From: Blastococcus sp. MG754426
Lineage (GTDB): Bacteria; Actinomycetota; Actinomycetes; Mycobacteriales; Geodermatophilaceae
Assembly (NCBI RefSeq): GCF_021699055.1
Contig: NZ_SSXC01000006.1
Span: 1-64,000 of the forward strand
Reading direction: 5' to 3'
Length of the DNA: 64,000 bases
A program made the position numbers and the translations under genes. The notes under the pieces were generated by a model. That model did no database searches. It worked only from the letters and a program-made list of their open reading frames with translations, and was not told the DNA's origin. Position 1 is the stretch's first letter; the number at the start of each line of letters is the position of its first letter. This document shows, one piece after another, positions 1 to 7,076 of the stretch.

Positions 1-324
1 CCCGGACCCGGTGCCGCCCGCGCGCCCGGTCGGCCGGGTGGCCCGGCGGCGGGGGCGGGCCACGACCGCGGTCGGCTCCGGCGAGCTGAACTGGGCGCCG
101 AACCGAGGTCCGGCCGGCTCGGGTTCGGGCTCCTCGGCCGGGGCCTCGACCTCGGCTGCCGTCGGCTCGTCGTCCTCCTCGGCGGCGTCCTCGTCCGGCG
201 CGCCCTCCGGGGAGGTCGCCGGGACGCCGGTGGTCTCGGCCTCCGCGGGCTGCGGTGTGCCCGGCGGGACCGCGGCGTCCGTCGCTTCGTCGGTGTCGGT
301 GGTCGGGTGGTCGGTGTCAGCCAC
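1..324 (-). CDS. Rne/Rng family ribonuclease, N-terminal part only
   Basis: This is an open reading frame running off the left edge. It starts at a GTG (322-324) with an AGGAGG about 11 bases upstream. The visible 108 residues are low-complexity: rich in Asp, Glu, Pro and Ala, then turning Arg-rich. No catalytic domain is visible. Actinobacterial RNase E/G proteins carry such disordered acidic N-terminal extensions, and the gene directly downstream of the TIGR03960-TIGR03936 pair is commonly this ribonuclease, followed by rplU-rpmA-obg. The call therefore rests on gene order plus composition. Another disordered protein cannot be excluded. Confidence 0.55.
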   Translation of the reverse strand, partial: MADTDHPTTDTDEATDAAVPPGTPQPAEAETTGVPATSPEGAPDEDAAEEDDEPTAAEVEAPAEEPEPEPAGPRFGAQFSSPEPTAVVARPRRRATRPTGRAGGTGSG

Positions 325-644
325 GAGGGCTCTCGCCTCCTGTGCTGCTCCCGGGCGCCGATCGGTGAGGACTGGCGGCCGCGCAGGAGCACGGGTTGGG
401 CGGGGCGGGCCGCCGCGGGGGTGTGGCGGACGTGCTCGCCCTGCGAAGTCTGTGGGCGGCTCCCGCGCGACGGTTGCCGCGGCAGGGAGCCGGTGTGCGG
501 TGGTGCCCGTTCCCCGGTGACGCCGGGGGCGGTGGTGCGGGTCCTGCGGTGGTCTCAGGCGTCCGGGCCGGGTGGCCCGGGGCGGGCGCGTCACGTCTGG
601 CAGCCGTGCCGCTCGACGGCGGGCGGCCTCCGGGCGTCCGCCGG
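325..644. other. intergenic leader with no recognised gene
   Basis: About 320 bases separate the TIGR03936 gene from the ribonuclease start, both on the minus strand. Reading frames here look like shadows of GC-rich DNA. It probably holds the promoter and long 5' leader of the ribonuclease gene. I see no convincing terminator or riboswitch. Confidence 0.4.
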
Positions 645-1412
645 TCAGACCGTCGCGTGCTCCCCCTGGCAGCGGGTGCGCGCCGCACGGTCAGGACCGA
701 GCGGATCGGCCACGGTCCCGGTGTCGTCGAGCCGGCCCTGCGCCTCACGCACGGCCCGGGGGGGCAACGGCGGGCGCAGGTCGGCGACGGCAGCCAGGGC
801 GGCCAACACGTCATCGGGTCGTACAGCGGGCGTCACCTGCCGGACGACCATGTGCAGTATGGCACAACCTGCCTCCTCCGCCGCTGACGCGCTGGCGACG
901 GCGGGGCGGGCGTCGACGTCCTTCAGGCCGTTCTTGGTGCGCTTCGCGACGGTGACGACGTCGGCGGCCAGGAACTTCTCGACCGCCGGGGCGAGCTCCT
1001 CCAGGCGCACGCCGGGCAGCTCCACCCGCCAGACCGAGGTGTCGATCCGATCGGCGAGCGAGCCGGTCCCCTGCGCGGCCTCGACGCACTCCAGGACGGC
1101 GATGTCCTCGGGCAGCGCGGCGTCCAGCGCGGCCCGGACCGCCTCGGGGTCGCGGCGTTCGGCGAGCCCGATCTCCACGTACTCCGCCTCGCTGGCCGAG
1201 CCGGTGGGCGCCGCACCGAGGTAGGAGATCTTGGGGTGCGGGCTGAACCCGGCGGAGAACGCCATGGGCACCCGCGCCCGGCGCAGCGCCCGCTCCAGGG
1301 CGCGGGCCAGGTCGCGGTGCGAGGCGAACCGCAACCGGCCGCGCTTGGCGTAGCGGATGCGCAGCTTCTGCACGGTCGGGGGCGGCGGCGGCCCCTCGGG
1401 CTGGCGGGCCAT
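645..1412 (-). CDS. TIGR03936 family radical SAM-associated protein (DUF2344)
   Basis: A 255-residue protein. The core begins after a Pro-rich start with KLRIRYAKRGRLRFASHRDL and contains SAGFSPHPKISY, both typical of the DUF2344/TIGR03936 family. This family is encoded next to, or fused to, a B12-binding radical SAM protein. The start codon at 1410-1412 overlaps the stop of the upstream TIGR03960 gene (TGATG), so the two are translationally coupled and probably act together. The substrate is not established; a role linked to RNA or ribosome modification is only suspected from the neighbourhood. The family call is secure and the function unknown. Confidence 0.85.
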   Translation of the reverse strand: MARQPEGPPPPPTVQKLRIRYAKRGRLRFASHRDLARALERALRRARVPMAFSAGFSPHPKISYLGAAPTGSASEAEYVEIGLAERRDPEAVRAALDAALPEDIAVLECVEAAQGTGSLADRIDTSVWRVELPGVRLEELAPAVEKFLAADVVTVAKRTKNGLKDVDARPAVASASAAEEAGCAILHMVVRQVTPAVRPDDVLAALAAVADLRPPLPPRAVREAQGRLDDTGTVADPLGPDRAARTRCQGEHATV

Positions 1413-3334
1413 CAGACGACGGTGAGCGGGAGCAGGCTGCGCCCGGTGGGCCCGATCTGGATCTCGGTGCCCATCGTCGGGCAGACCCCGCAGTCGTAGC
1501 AGGGGGTCCACCGGCAGTCCGCGACCTCCTCCTCCGAGAGCGCCTCCTGCCAGTCCTCCCAGAGCCACTCCTTGTCCAGCCCGGAGTCCAGGTGGTCCCA
1601 GGGCAGGATCTCGTGCTCGGTGCGCTCGCGGGTGGTGTACCAGTCGAGGTCGACACCGAACGCCGCGAGCTCCTCGGCCGCGGCCTGCGTCCAGCGCTCG
1701 AAGGAGAAGTGCTCGCTCCAGCCGTCGAACTTCCCGCCCTCGCGCCACACCCGCTCGATGACGCGGCCGACCCGGCGGTCACCGCGGGAGAGCAGGCCCT
1801 CGATCACGCCGGGCTTGCCGTCGTGGTAGCGCAGCCCGATGGAGCGGCCGATGCGGCGGTCGGCGTTGATCGCCTGGCGCAGCACCCGCAGCCGGTGGTC
1901 GATGGTCTCCGCGCTCGCCTGGGCCGCCCACTGGAAGGGGGTGTGCGGCTTGGGCACGAAGCCGCCGATGGAGACGGTGCAGCGGATGTCCTTGCGGCCG
2001 CTGGCCTCCCGGCCGGCGCGGATGACCTCGACCGCCAGCTCGGCGATCTCCAGGACGTCCTCGTCGGTCTCGGTCGGCAGACCGCACATGAAGTAGAGCT
2101 TCACCTGCGTCCAGCCGTTGGCGTACGCCGTCGTCACCGTGCGGACGAGGTCCTCCTTGGACACCGTCTTGTTGATGACCCGGCGGATCCGCTCGCTGCC
2201 GCCCTCCGGGGCGAAGGTCAGCCCGCTGCGGCGGCCGTTGCGGGAGAGCTCGTTGGCCAGGGTGACGTTGAAGGCGTCGACCCGGGTGCTGGGCAGGCTG
2301 AGACTGGTGTTGGTGCCCTCGTAGCGGTCGGCGAGCTGCTTGGCGACCTGGCCGATCTCCGAGTGGTCGGCGCTGGAGAGGCTGAGCAGCCCGACCTCCT
2401 CGTAGCCGGTCGCCTGCAGCCCCTGCTCCACCATCGAGCCGATGCCGGTGATCGTCCGCTCGCGCACCGGGCGGGTGATCATCCCGGCCTGGCAGAAGCG
2501 GCAGCCGCGGGTGCAGCCGCGGAAGATCTCCACGCTCATCCGCTCGTGCACGCTCTCGGCCAGCGGCACCAGCGGCTGCTTCGGGTAGGGCCACTCGTCG
2601 AGGTCCATGACGGTGCGCTTGCCGACCTTGACCGGCACGTCGGCACGGGTGCGGGTGACGGCGGCGATGGTGCCGTCCGGCCCGTAGGAGAAGGCGTAGA
2701 AGCGCGGCACGTAGACGCCGTCGACCCGCGAGAGCCGGGCGAGCAGCTCCTCACGGCCACCGGGGCGGCCCTGCCCCTTCCACGCCTTCACGACGTCGGT
2801 GATGTCGCCGACGGCCTGCTCGCCGTCACCGAGGACGGCGCAGTCGACGAAGTCGGCGAACGGCTCGGGGTTGAAGGCGGCGTGCCCGCCGGCGACGACG
2901 ACCGGGTGGGTCTCGTCGCGGTCCACCGCGTGCAGCGGGATCCCGGCGAGGTCGAGCGCCTCGAGCAGGTTGGTGTAGCCGAGCTCGGTGGCGAAGCTGA
3001 CGCCGAGCAGGTCGAAGTCGCGCACCGAGCGGTGGCCGTCGACGGTGAACTGCGGGACGCCGTGCTCGCGCATGAGGGCGGCGAGGTCGGGCCAGACGGC
3101 GTAGGTGCGCTCGGCGAGGGCGTCGGGGCGCTCGTTGAGCACCTCGTACAGGATCATCAGGCCCTGGTTCGGCAGCCCCACCTCGTAGGCGTCGGGGTAC
3201 ATGAGCGCCCAGTGCACGTCCGCGGACTCCCACGGCTTGGTCTGGGCGTTGAGCTCGCCGCCGACGTACTGGATCGGCTTCTGGATCCGGGCCAGCAGCG
3301 GCTCGAGGCGGGGGTAGAGGGTCTCACCAGTCAT
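1412..3334 (-). CDS. TIGR03960 family B12-binding radical SAM protein
   Basis: A 640-residue protein with an N-terminal B12-binding-like domain (roughly residues 40-180, ending in a conserved GDGE near 169) and a radical SAM domain. The cluster motif is CTRGCRFC, Cys at about 274, 278 and 281 (CxxxCxxC). The C-terminal part contains a Cys-containing segment (CRWTPCYDCGVC), as in this family. It is coupled to the downstream DUF2344 protein by a 1-base overlap. The family is conserved in actinobacteria and other phyla beside RNase E/G and ribosomal genes. The reaction is unknown. Confidence 0.9.
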   Translation of the reverse strand: MTGETLYPRLEPLLARIQKPIQYVGGELNAQTKPWESADVHWALMYPDAYEVGLPNQGLMILYEVLNERPDALAERTYAVWPDLAALMREHGVPQFTVDGHRSVRDFDLLGVSFATELGYTNLLEALDLAGIPLHAVDRDETHPVVVAGGHAAFNPEPFADFVDCAVLGDGEQAVGDITDVVKAWKGQGRPGGREELLARLSRVDGVYVPRFYAFSYGPDGTIAAVTRTRADVPVKVGKRTVMDLDEWPYPKQPLVPLAESVHERMSVEIFRGCTRGCRFCQAGMITRPVRERTITGIGSMVEQGLQATGYEEVGLLSLSSADHSEIGQVAKQLADRYEGTNTSLSLPSTRVDAFNVTLANELSRNGRRSGLTFAPEGGSERIRRVINKTVSKEDLVRTVTTAYANGWTQVKLYFMCGLPTETDEDVLEIAELAVEVIRAGREASGRKDIRCTVSIGGFVPKPHTPFQWAAQASAETIDHRLRVLRQAINADRRIGRSIGLRYHDGKPGVIEGLLSRGDRRVGRVIERVWREGGKFDGWSEHFSFERWTQAAAEELAAFGVDLDWYTTRERTEHEILPWDHLDSGLDKEWLWEDWQEALSEEEVADCRWTPCYDCGVCPTMGTEIQIGPTGRSLLPLTVV

Positions 3335-3374
3335 GACCCGTCCAGGGTAGCCGCCCCCGCCCGCCGCCCATGGT

Positions 3375-3391
3375 GATCAGGTCACCTGATC
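3375..3391. repeat. perfect 17-bp palindrome GATCAGGT-C-ACCTGATC
   Basis: Eight-base arms around a single central C, in the gap between two divergent genes. It could be an operator or a hairpin. A related CATCAGGT occurs at 3433-3440. Confidence 0.5.
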
Positions 3392-3398
3392 GAACTGG

Positions 3399-3430
3399 GT
3401 CCTGGCTCAGCTCCGACCGTGAGCCAGGAC
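3399..3430. repeat. 11-bp inverted repeat with an extra half-copy
   Basis: GTCCTGGCTCA (3399-3409) and TGAGCCAGGAC (3420-3430) form a perfect 11-bp stem with a 10-base loop. A third copy of the right arm lies at 3440-3450. It sits upstream of both the radical SAM operon and the XRE regulator, so it is more likely regulatory or a dispersed repeat than a terminator of either gene. Confidence 0.55.
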
Positions 3431-3482
3431 CACATCAGGTGAGCCAGGACGGCGAACGCTTCCCCGCGCCGTCGCATTAATG

Positions 3483-3495
3483 CTACGGTTCGTAG
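3483..3495 (+). promoter_or_regulatory. putative -10 box with overlapping operator of the XRE gene
   Basis: TACGGT (3484-3489) followed by exactly 7 bases and ATG (3497) fits a leaderless promoter. The palindrome CTACG-GTT-CGTAG (3483-3495) covers the -10 box and start site, where a small HTH protein could repress its own transcription. Confidence 0.5.
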
Positions 3496-3496
3496 T

Positions 3497-3763
3497 ATGG
3501 GACGACAGCCCAGATCCGAGGCGGACAAGGTGCACGACCGCATCGCGGTGCTCCGCGCCGACCGCGGCGTGAGCCGGAAGGAGCTGGCGGACGCCGTCGG
3601 TGTGCACCCGCAGACGATCGGCTACGTCGAACGCGGCGAGTACAGCCCGTCACTGGCCCTGGCCCTGCGCATCGCCCGCTTCTTCGACCTGCCCGTCGAG
3701 GCGGTCTTCTCGCTCGACCCGCTGCCCTCGCTCAGCGAGGAGCTCCTCAGGAGGACGTCATGA
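3497..3763 (+). CDS. small XRE-family helix-turn-helix regulator
   Basis: An 88-residue protein that is almost entirely one HTH domain. RIAVLRADRGVSRKELADAV is followed by VHPQTIGYVERGEYSPSLALAL, a canonical XRE DNA-binding helix pair, and a short PLPSLSEELL tail. The translated stop overlaps the ATG of the next gene by 4 bases, so it is co-translated with a membrane protein. Similar small regulators paired with a multi-span membrane protein are common in bacteria. It probably controls this two-gene operon through the palindrome over its own -10 box (inference). Confidence 0.85.
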   Translation: MGRQPRSEADKVHDRIAVLRADRGVSRKELADAVGVHPQTIGYVERGEYSPSLALALRIARFFDLPVEAVFSLDPLPSLSEELLRRTS

Positions 3764-4266
3764 GCACCCACCCGCAGCAGACCTACCTCGCCCGCACCTT
3801 CGACGACAGCCGCTACGACCGGGCGCGCAGCCGCCGGACCCGGCGCCGGGCCGTGCTCGCCGAAGCGGCGCTCCTCGCCGCACTGGTGACCGCGACGCTG
3901 GTGTGCGCCGCATCGCCCCAGGGCTGGTCGACGTGGTACTTCGTCGTCTGGACGGCGGGCATGCTCGGGTTCATCCCGCTGCACTCGCTGCTCAACCTGG
4001 GCATCCGCGGGGTGTTCGACCGCAGCAGCCGCTCGCTGGACGAGCACCAGCAGGAACTGCGGGAGCGCTCCTACGTGGCGGTGGCGTGGCCGGCGTGGGG
4101 GCTGCACTTCACCGCGTTCGCCGGTGCGGTCGCCCTCGTCGCGCTGACCGACGAGGTCGCGCTCGGGCTGTGCCTCGGCTTCCTGCTCTGGATGACCGCC
4201 GGGCTGCTGGCCTACTGGCACCTGGCGTGGACCGCCCCCGACGAGCCGACCGACGCCGACCTCTGA
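3760..4266 (+). CDS. multi-span membrane protein of unknown function
   Basis: A 168-residue protein with an Arg-rich cytoplasmic N terminus (DRARSRRTRRR) and four hydrophobic segments near residues 32-50, 56-76, 103-122 and 126-146. ATGA overlap with the upstream XRE regulator indicates coupling. No catalytic motif was recognised. The pairing suggests a membrane protein whose level is set by its own regulator. Confidence 0.7.
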   Translation: MSTHPQQTYLARTFDDSRYDRARSRRTRRRAVLAEAALLAALVTATLVCAASPQGWSTWYFVVWTAGMLGFIPLHSLLNLGIRGVFDRSSRSLDEHQQELRERSYVAVAWPAWGLHFTAFAGAVALVALTDEVALGLCLGFLLWMTAGLLAYWHLAWTAPDEPTDADL

Positions 4267-4272
4267 TGCCCT

Positions 4273-4334
4273 GGGCAGAGGAAGCTGTACCTGCGTTCTC
4301 GGGCCCCGATCCGCCCGTATAGCTTCCTCTGCCC
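4273..4334. terminator. bidirectional hairpin between convergent genes
   Basis: GGGCAGAGGAAGCT (4273-4286) pairs perfectly with AGCTTCCTCTGCCC (4321-4334), and the stem extends three more pairs past one mismatch. It lies 6 bases after the membrane-protein stop and 6 bases before the ndk stop on the other strand, so it probably ends transcription both ways. There is no U-tract. Confidence 0.65.
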
Positions 4335-4340
4335 CCGCGA

Positions 4341-4751
4341 TCAGGAGAGGTCGGGGAAGAAGAGCGCCACCTCGCGCGCGGCGGACTCGGGCGAGTCGGA
4401 GCCGTGCACGATGTTGTTCTGCACCTCGAGGGCGAAGTCGCCGCGGATGGTGCCGGGGCCCGCCTTCACCGGGTCGGTCGCGCCGGCGAGGGCGCGAAAG
4501 GCCTCGATGGCCCGCGGCCCCTCGACGACCAGCGCCATGAGCGGGCCGCCGGTGATGAACTCCACGAGGCCGGCGAAGAAGGGCCGCTCGCGGTGCTCGG
4601 CGTAGTGGGTCTCGGCGGTCTCCCGGTCCAGGGTGCGCAGCTCGGCGGCGACCAGGCGCAGCCCCTTGCGCTCGAGCCGCGTGATCACCTCGCCGACCAG
4701 GCCGCGGGAGACGCCGTCGGGCTTGACGAGGACGAGGGTGCGTTCGGTCAC
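4341..4751 (-). CDS. ndk: nucleoside diphosphate kinase
   Basis: A 136-residue protein, the normal family length. It starts [20 protein letters not shown] and carries the active-site segment NIVHGSDS, with the phosphorylated His at about residue 116. It transfers the gamma phosphate from ATP to nucleoside diphosphates in the cytosol. The GTG start at 4749-4751 is chosen because [13 protein letters not shown] matches the family N terminus. It follows folC and the DUF4233 gene in the same direction with about 11 bases to the DUF4233 stop, so a folC-DUF4233-ndk operon is likely. Confidence 0.97.
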   Translation of the reverse strand: MTERTLVLVKPDGVSRGLVGEVITRLERKGLRLVAAELRTLDRETAETHYAEHRERPFFAGLVEFITGGPLMALVVEGPRAIEAFRALAGATDPVKAGPGTIRGDFALEVQNNIVHGSDSPESAAREVALFFPDLS

Positions 4752-4762
4752 GGGGCGGCAGC

Positions 4763-5170
4763 CTACGGGGTCGGCGTGGCGTCCCCGCCGCCCTCGGTGG
4801 GGTCCGGCTCGGCGACGGCGCCGAACGCGGTGCCGAGCAGCTCCTTCCGGACCTGCAGCAGGTAGGCCCAGATGAGCAGGAACGCCCCGGCGACGAACCA
4901 CATGACGCCGTTGATCAGCCCGGTCGCCAGCAGGGGGACCTGCAGCGCCGTGCCGATCAGCAGCCCGCGCTCACGGCGCTGGATCCCGCTGGCGAGGATG
5001 AGGACAAGGGCCAGGACGAGGAGCGCGGCGAGCAGCCCGCCGCTCAGGCCGTCCTCGGTCTGGGCGATGCCGCGCGGCACGAAGAGCACGGCGATCCCCT
5101 CGAGCACCAGCACCGCGGCGGCGGCCCCGCGCAGGGCCTTGGCGGCGCGTACCGGGTCGGCTGCCGTCAC
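4763..5170 (-). CDS. DUF4233 domain membrane protein
   Basis: A 135-residue protein with about four membrane segments (residues 14-30, 43-60, 68-84 and 88-104) and an acidic, Pro/Thr-rich C-terminal tail. Actinobacterial DUF4233 proteins are regularly encoded between folC and ndk, as here. The start overlaps the folC stop by 4 bases (ATGA), indicating translational coupling. The function is unknown. Confidence 0.88.
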   Translation of the reverse strand: MTAADPVRAAKALRGAAAAVLVLEGIAVLFVPRGIAQTEDGLSGGLLAALLVLALVLILASGIQRRERGLLIGTALQVPLLATGLINGVMWFVAGAFLLIWAYLLQVRKELLGTAFGAVAEPDPTEGGGDATPTP

Positions 5171-6519
5171 CGGGAACCCCGCGCCATCAGCGTGCGGGCC
5201 TCACCGGCGGTGATCACGCTGCCGGTGACCAGCACGCCGGAGCCGCCGAGGGCGTCGTCCGGACCGGCCTCGGCCAGCTCGACCGCCTCGGTGAGCGCCT
5301 CGGGGAGCACCGGCTGGACGCTCACCCGGTCGGCGCCGAAGACGTCGACGGCCAGCGCGCCGAGCTCGTCGGCCGGCATCGCGCGGGGCGAGCCGTTCTG
5401 GGTGACGACGAGCTCCGCGCAGATCTCCTCGAGCGCGGCGAGCATCCCGGTGACGTCCTTGCCGTGCACGCAGCCGACCACACCGACGAGCCGGGTGAAG
5501 TCGAAGGACTCCCGGATCGCCTCGACCGTCGCCCGCATGCCGGCCGGGTTGTGCGCCGCGTCGACCAGCACCGTGGGGCTGGTGCGCACCCGCTCCAGCC
5601 GGCCGGGCGAGCGCACGGCGGCGAAGGCGGCGCGGACGGTCTCCTGCTCGATCGGTCCGGTCGTCGCACCCGCGCCCAGGAACGCCTCCACCGCGGCCAG
5701 CGCCGTCGCCGCGTTCTGCGCCTGGTGGGCGCCGAACAGCGGCAGGAAGACCTCCTCGTACTCGCCGCCGAGGCCCTGCAGGCGGACCTGCTGCCCGCCG
5801 ACGGCGACCTTCCGCTCCAGCACGCCGAACTCGGTGCCCTCGCGGGCGACCACCGCCTCGACCTCCACGGCGCGGCGGACGAGGGCGTCGAGCGCACCCG
5901 GCTGCTGGCGGGCGAGGACGGCGATCGAGCCGGGGGCGATGATGCCCGCCTTCTCCCCCGCGATCGTCGCGACGTCGGGGCCCAGGTACTCGGCGTGGTC
6001 GAGGTCCACCGGGGTGACGACGGCGACCCGCGCGTCGGCCACGTTCGTGGCGTCCCAGGTGCCACCCATGCCCACCTCGATGACGGCGACGTCGACCGGC
6101 GCGTCCGCGAACAGGGCGTAGGCCATGCCGACCATGACCTCGAAGAAGCTCATCGGGGTCTCCCCCGCGGCGTCGACCATCTGCACGTAGGGCGCGATGT
6201 CCTGGTAGGTCTCCACGAAGCGCTCGGCGCTCACCGGCTCGCCGTCGAGCACGATGCGCTCGCGGATCGACTCCAGGTGCGGGCTGGTGAACCGGCCCAC
6301 GCGCAGGCCGAAGCCGCGCAGCAGCTCGTCGACCATCCGGGCCGTCGTCGTCTTGCCGTTGGTGCCCGCCACCTGGACGACCGGCATCGCGCGGTGCGGG
6401 GAGCCGAGCAGGTCGACCAGCGCCGAGATGCGGGTCAGCGACGGCTCGAGCCGGTTCTCCGGCCAGCGGGCCAGCAGCTCTCTCTCGACCCGGGCCATGT
6501 CACCGGTGCTGCTGCTCAC
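5167..6519 (-). CDS. folC: bifunctional dihydrofolate/folylpolyglutamate synthase
   Basis: A 450-residue Mur-ligase-type enzyme. The P-loop AGTNGKTTT lies at about residues 51-59, and TSPHLESIRERI follows, the folate-site segment of the FolC family. GMGGTWDATN and LDHAEYLG are further family blocks. It adds glutamate to dihydropteroate and extends folate polyglutamate chains in the cytosol. The start at 6517-6519 is plausible; an internal ATG at residue 8 would remove a weakly conserved leader. In valS-folC neighbourhoods of other bacteria the two genes are co-oriented. Here valS lies nearby but on the opposite strand. Confidence 0.95.
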   Translation of the reverse strand: MSSSTGDMARVERELLARWPENRLEPSLTRISALVDLLGSPHRAMPVVQVAGTNGKTTTARMVDELLRGFGLRVGRFTSPHLESIRERIVLDGEPVSAERFVETYQDIAPYVQMVDAAGETPMSFFEVMVGMAYALFADAPVDVAVIEVGMGGTWDATNVADARVAVVTPVDLDHAEYLGPDVATIAGEKAGIIAPGSIAVLARQQPGALDALVRRAVEVEAVVAREGTEFGVLERKVAVGGQQVRLQGLGGEYEEVFLPLFGAHQAQNAATALAAVEAFLGAGATTGPIEQETVRAAFAAVRSPGRLERVRTSPTVLVDAAHNPAGMRATVEAIRESFDFTRLVGVVGCVHGKDVTGMLAALEEICAELVVTQNGSPRAMPADELGALAVDVFGADRVSVQPVLPEALTEAVELAEAGPDDALGGSGVLVTGSVITAGEARTLMARGSR

Positions 6520-6540
6520 CCGGTCAAGGATGCCAGCCGT

Positions 6541-6996
6541 TCACCAGGCCCCGGCGCGCCGCGGGGGTGCGCCGCCCACCACGCCGCCACCGGCGTGCAT
6601 CCAGTCCCTCGGCGGCGCCGTCTCGACCACCCGCTTGCCCAGCGGGAACAGCCCGACGGCGGCCAGCTTGAACGAGGCGATGCCGAAGGGGATCCCGATG
6701 ATCGTGAGGCAGAACCCGATGCCCGCGACCACGTGCAGCACCGCGAGCCACCAGCCGGCGACGAGGAACCACAGCAGGTTGCCGACCGCCGAGGCCACGC
6801 CGGCGCCCGGTGCGCGCACCGTCGTCCGCCCGAACGGCCAGACGACGAAGCCGGCCAGCCGGAACGACGCGATGCCGAACGGGATGGTGACGACCAGCAG
6901 GCAGGCGATGACCCCGGCCAGCAGGTAGGCCAGCGCCAGGATCCAGCCCTGCAGCACGAGCCAGACCAGGTTGAGCAGCAGGCGCAGCGTGTCCAC
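6541..6996 (-). CDS. YccF domain inner-membrane protein
   Basis: A 151-residue protein with two copies of the YccF repeat: [22 protein letters not shown] (about 36-57) and [20 protein letters not shown] (about 99-118), each after hydrophobic helices. YccF-type proteins are small membrane proteins of unknown function. The C-terminal Gly/Pro/Arg-rich tail is probably cytoplasmic. It is divergent from valS with about 80 bases between. Confidence 0.85.
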   Translation of the reverse strand: MDTLRLLLNLVWLVLQGWILALAYLLAGVIACLLVVTIPFGIASFRLAGFVVWPFGRTTVRAPGAGVASAVGNLLWFLVAGWWLAVLHVVAGIGFCLTIIGIPFGIASFKLAAVGLFPLGKRVVETAPPRDWMHAGGGVVGGAPPRRAGAW

Positions 6997-7063
6997 GTCT
7001 GTCCCACGCGCGACACCGGGCGGGAGTTCCCCGGCGGGGCGGAGGCCCGTTGCCCGCCCTTCC

Positions 7064-7069
7064 TAGGAT
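7064..7069 (+). promoter_or_regulatory. -10 box of valS, leaderless layout
   Basis: TAGGAT, then 7 bases, then ATG at 7077. This supports 7077 as the start rather than the in-frame ATG at 7068, which overlaps the box. Confidence 0.55.
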
Positions 7070-7076
7070 GAGCGGC

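Noticed and set aside
1592-3376. Long plus-strand frame of 594 codons opposite the TIGR03960 gene
   Set aside because: It is a GC-rich antisense shadow: composition is Val/Asp/Gly/Leu with no domain, and the minus-strand gene has a clear radical SAM motif.
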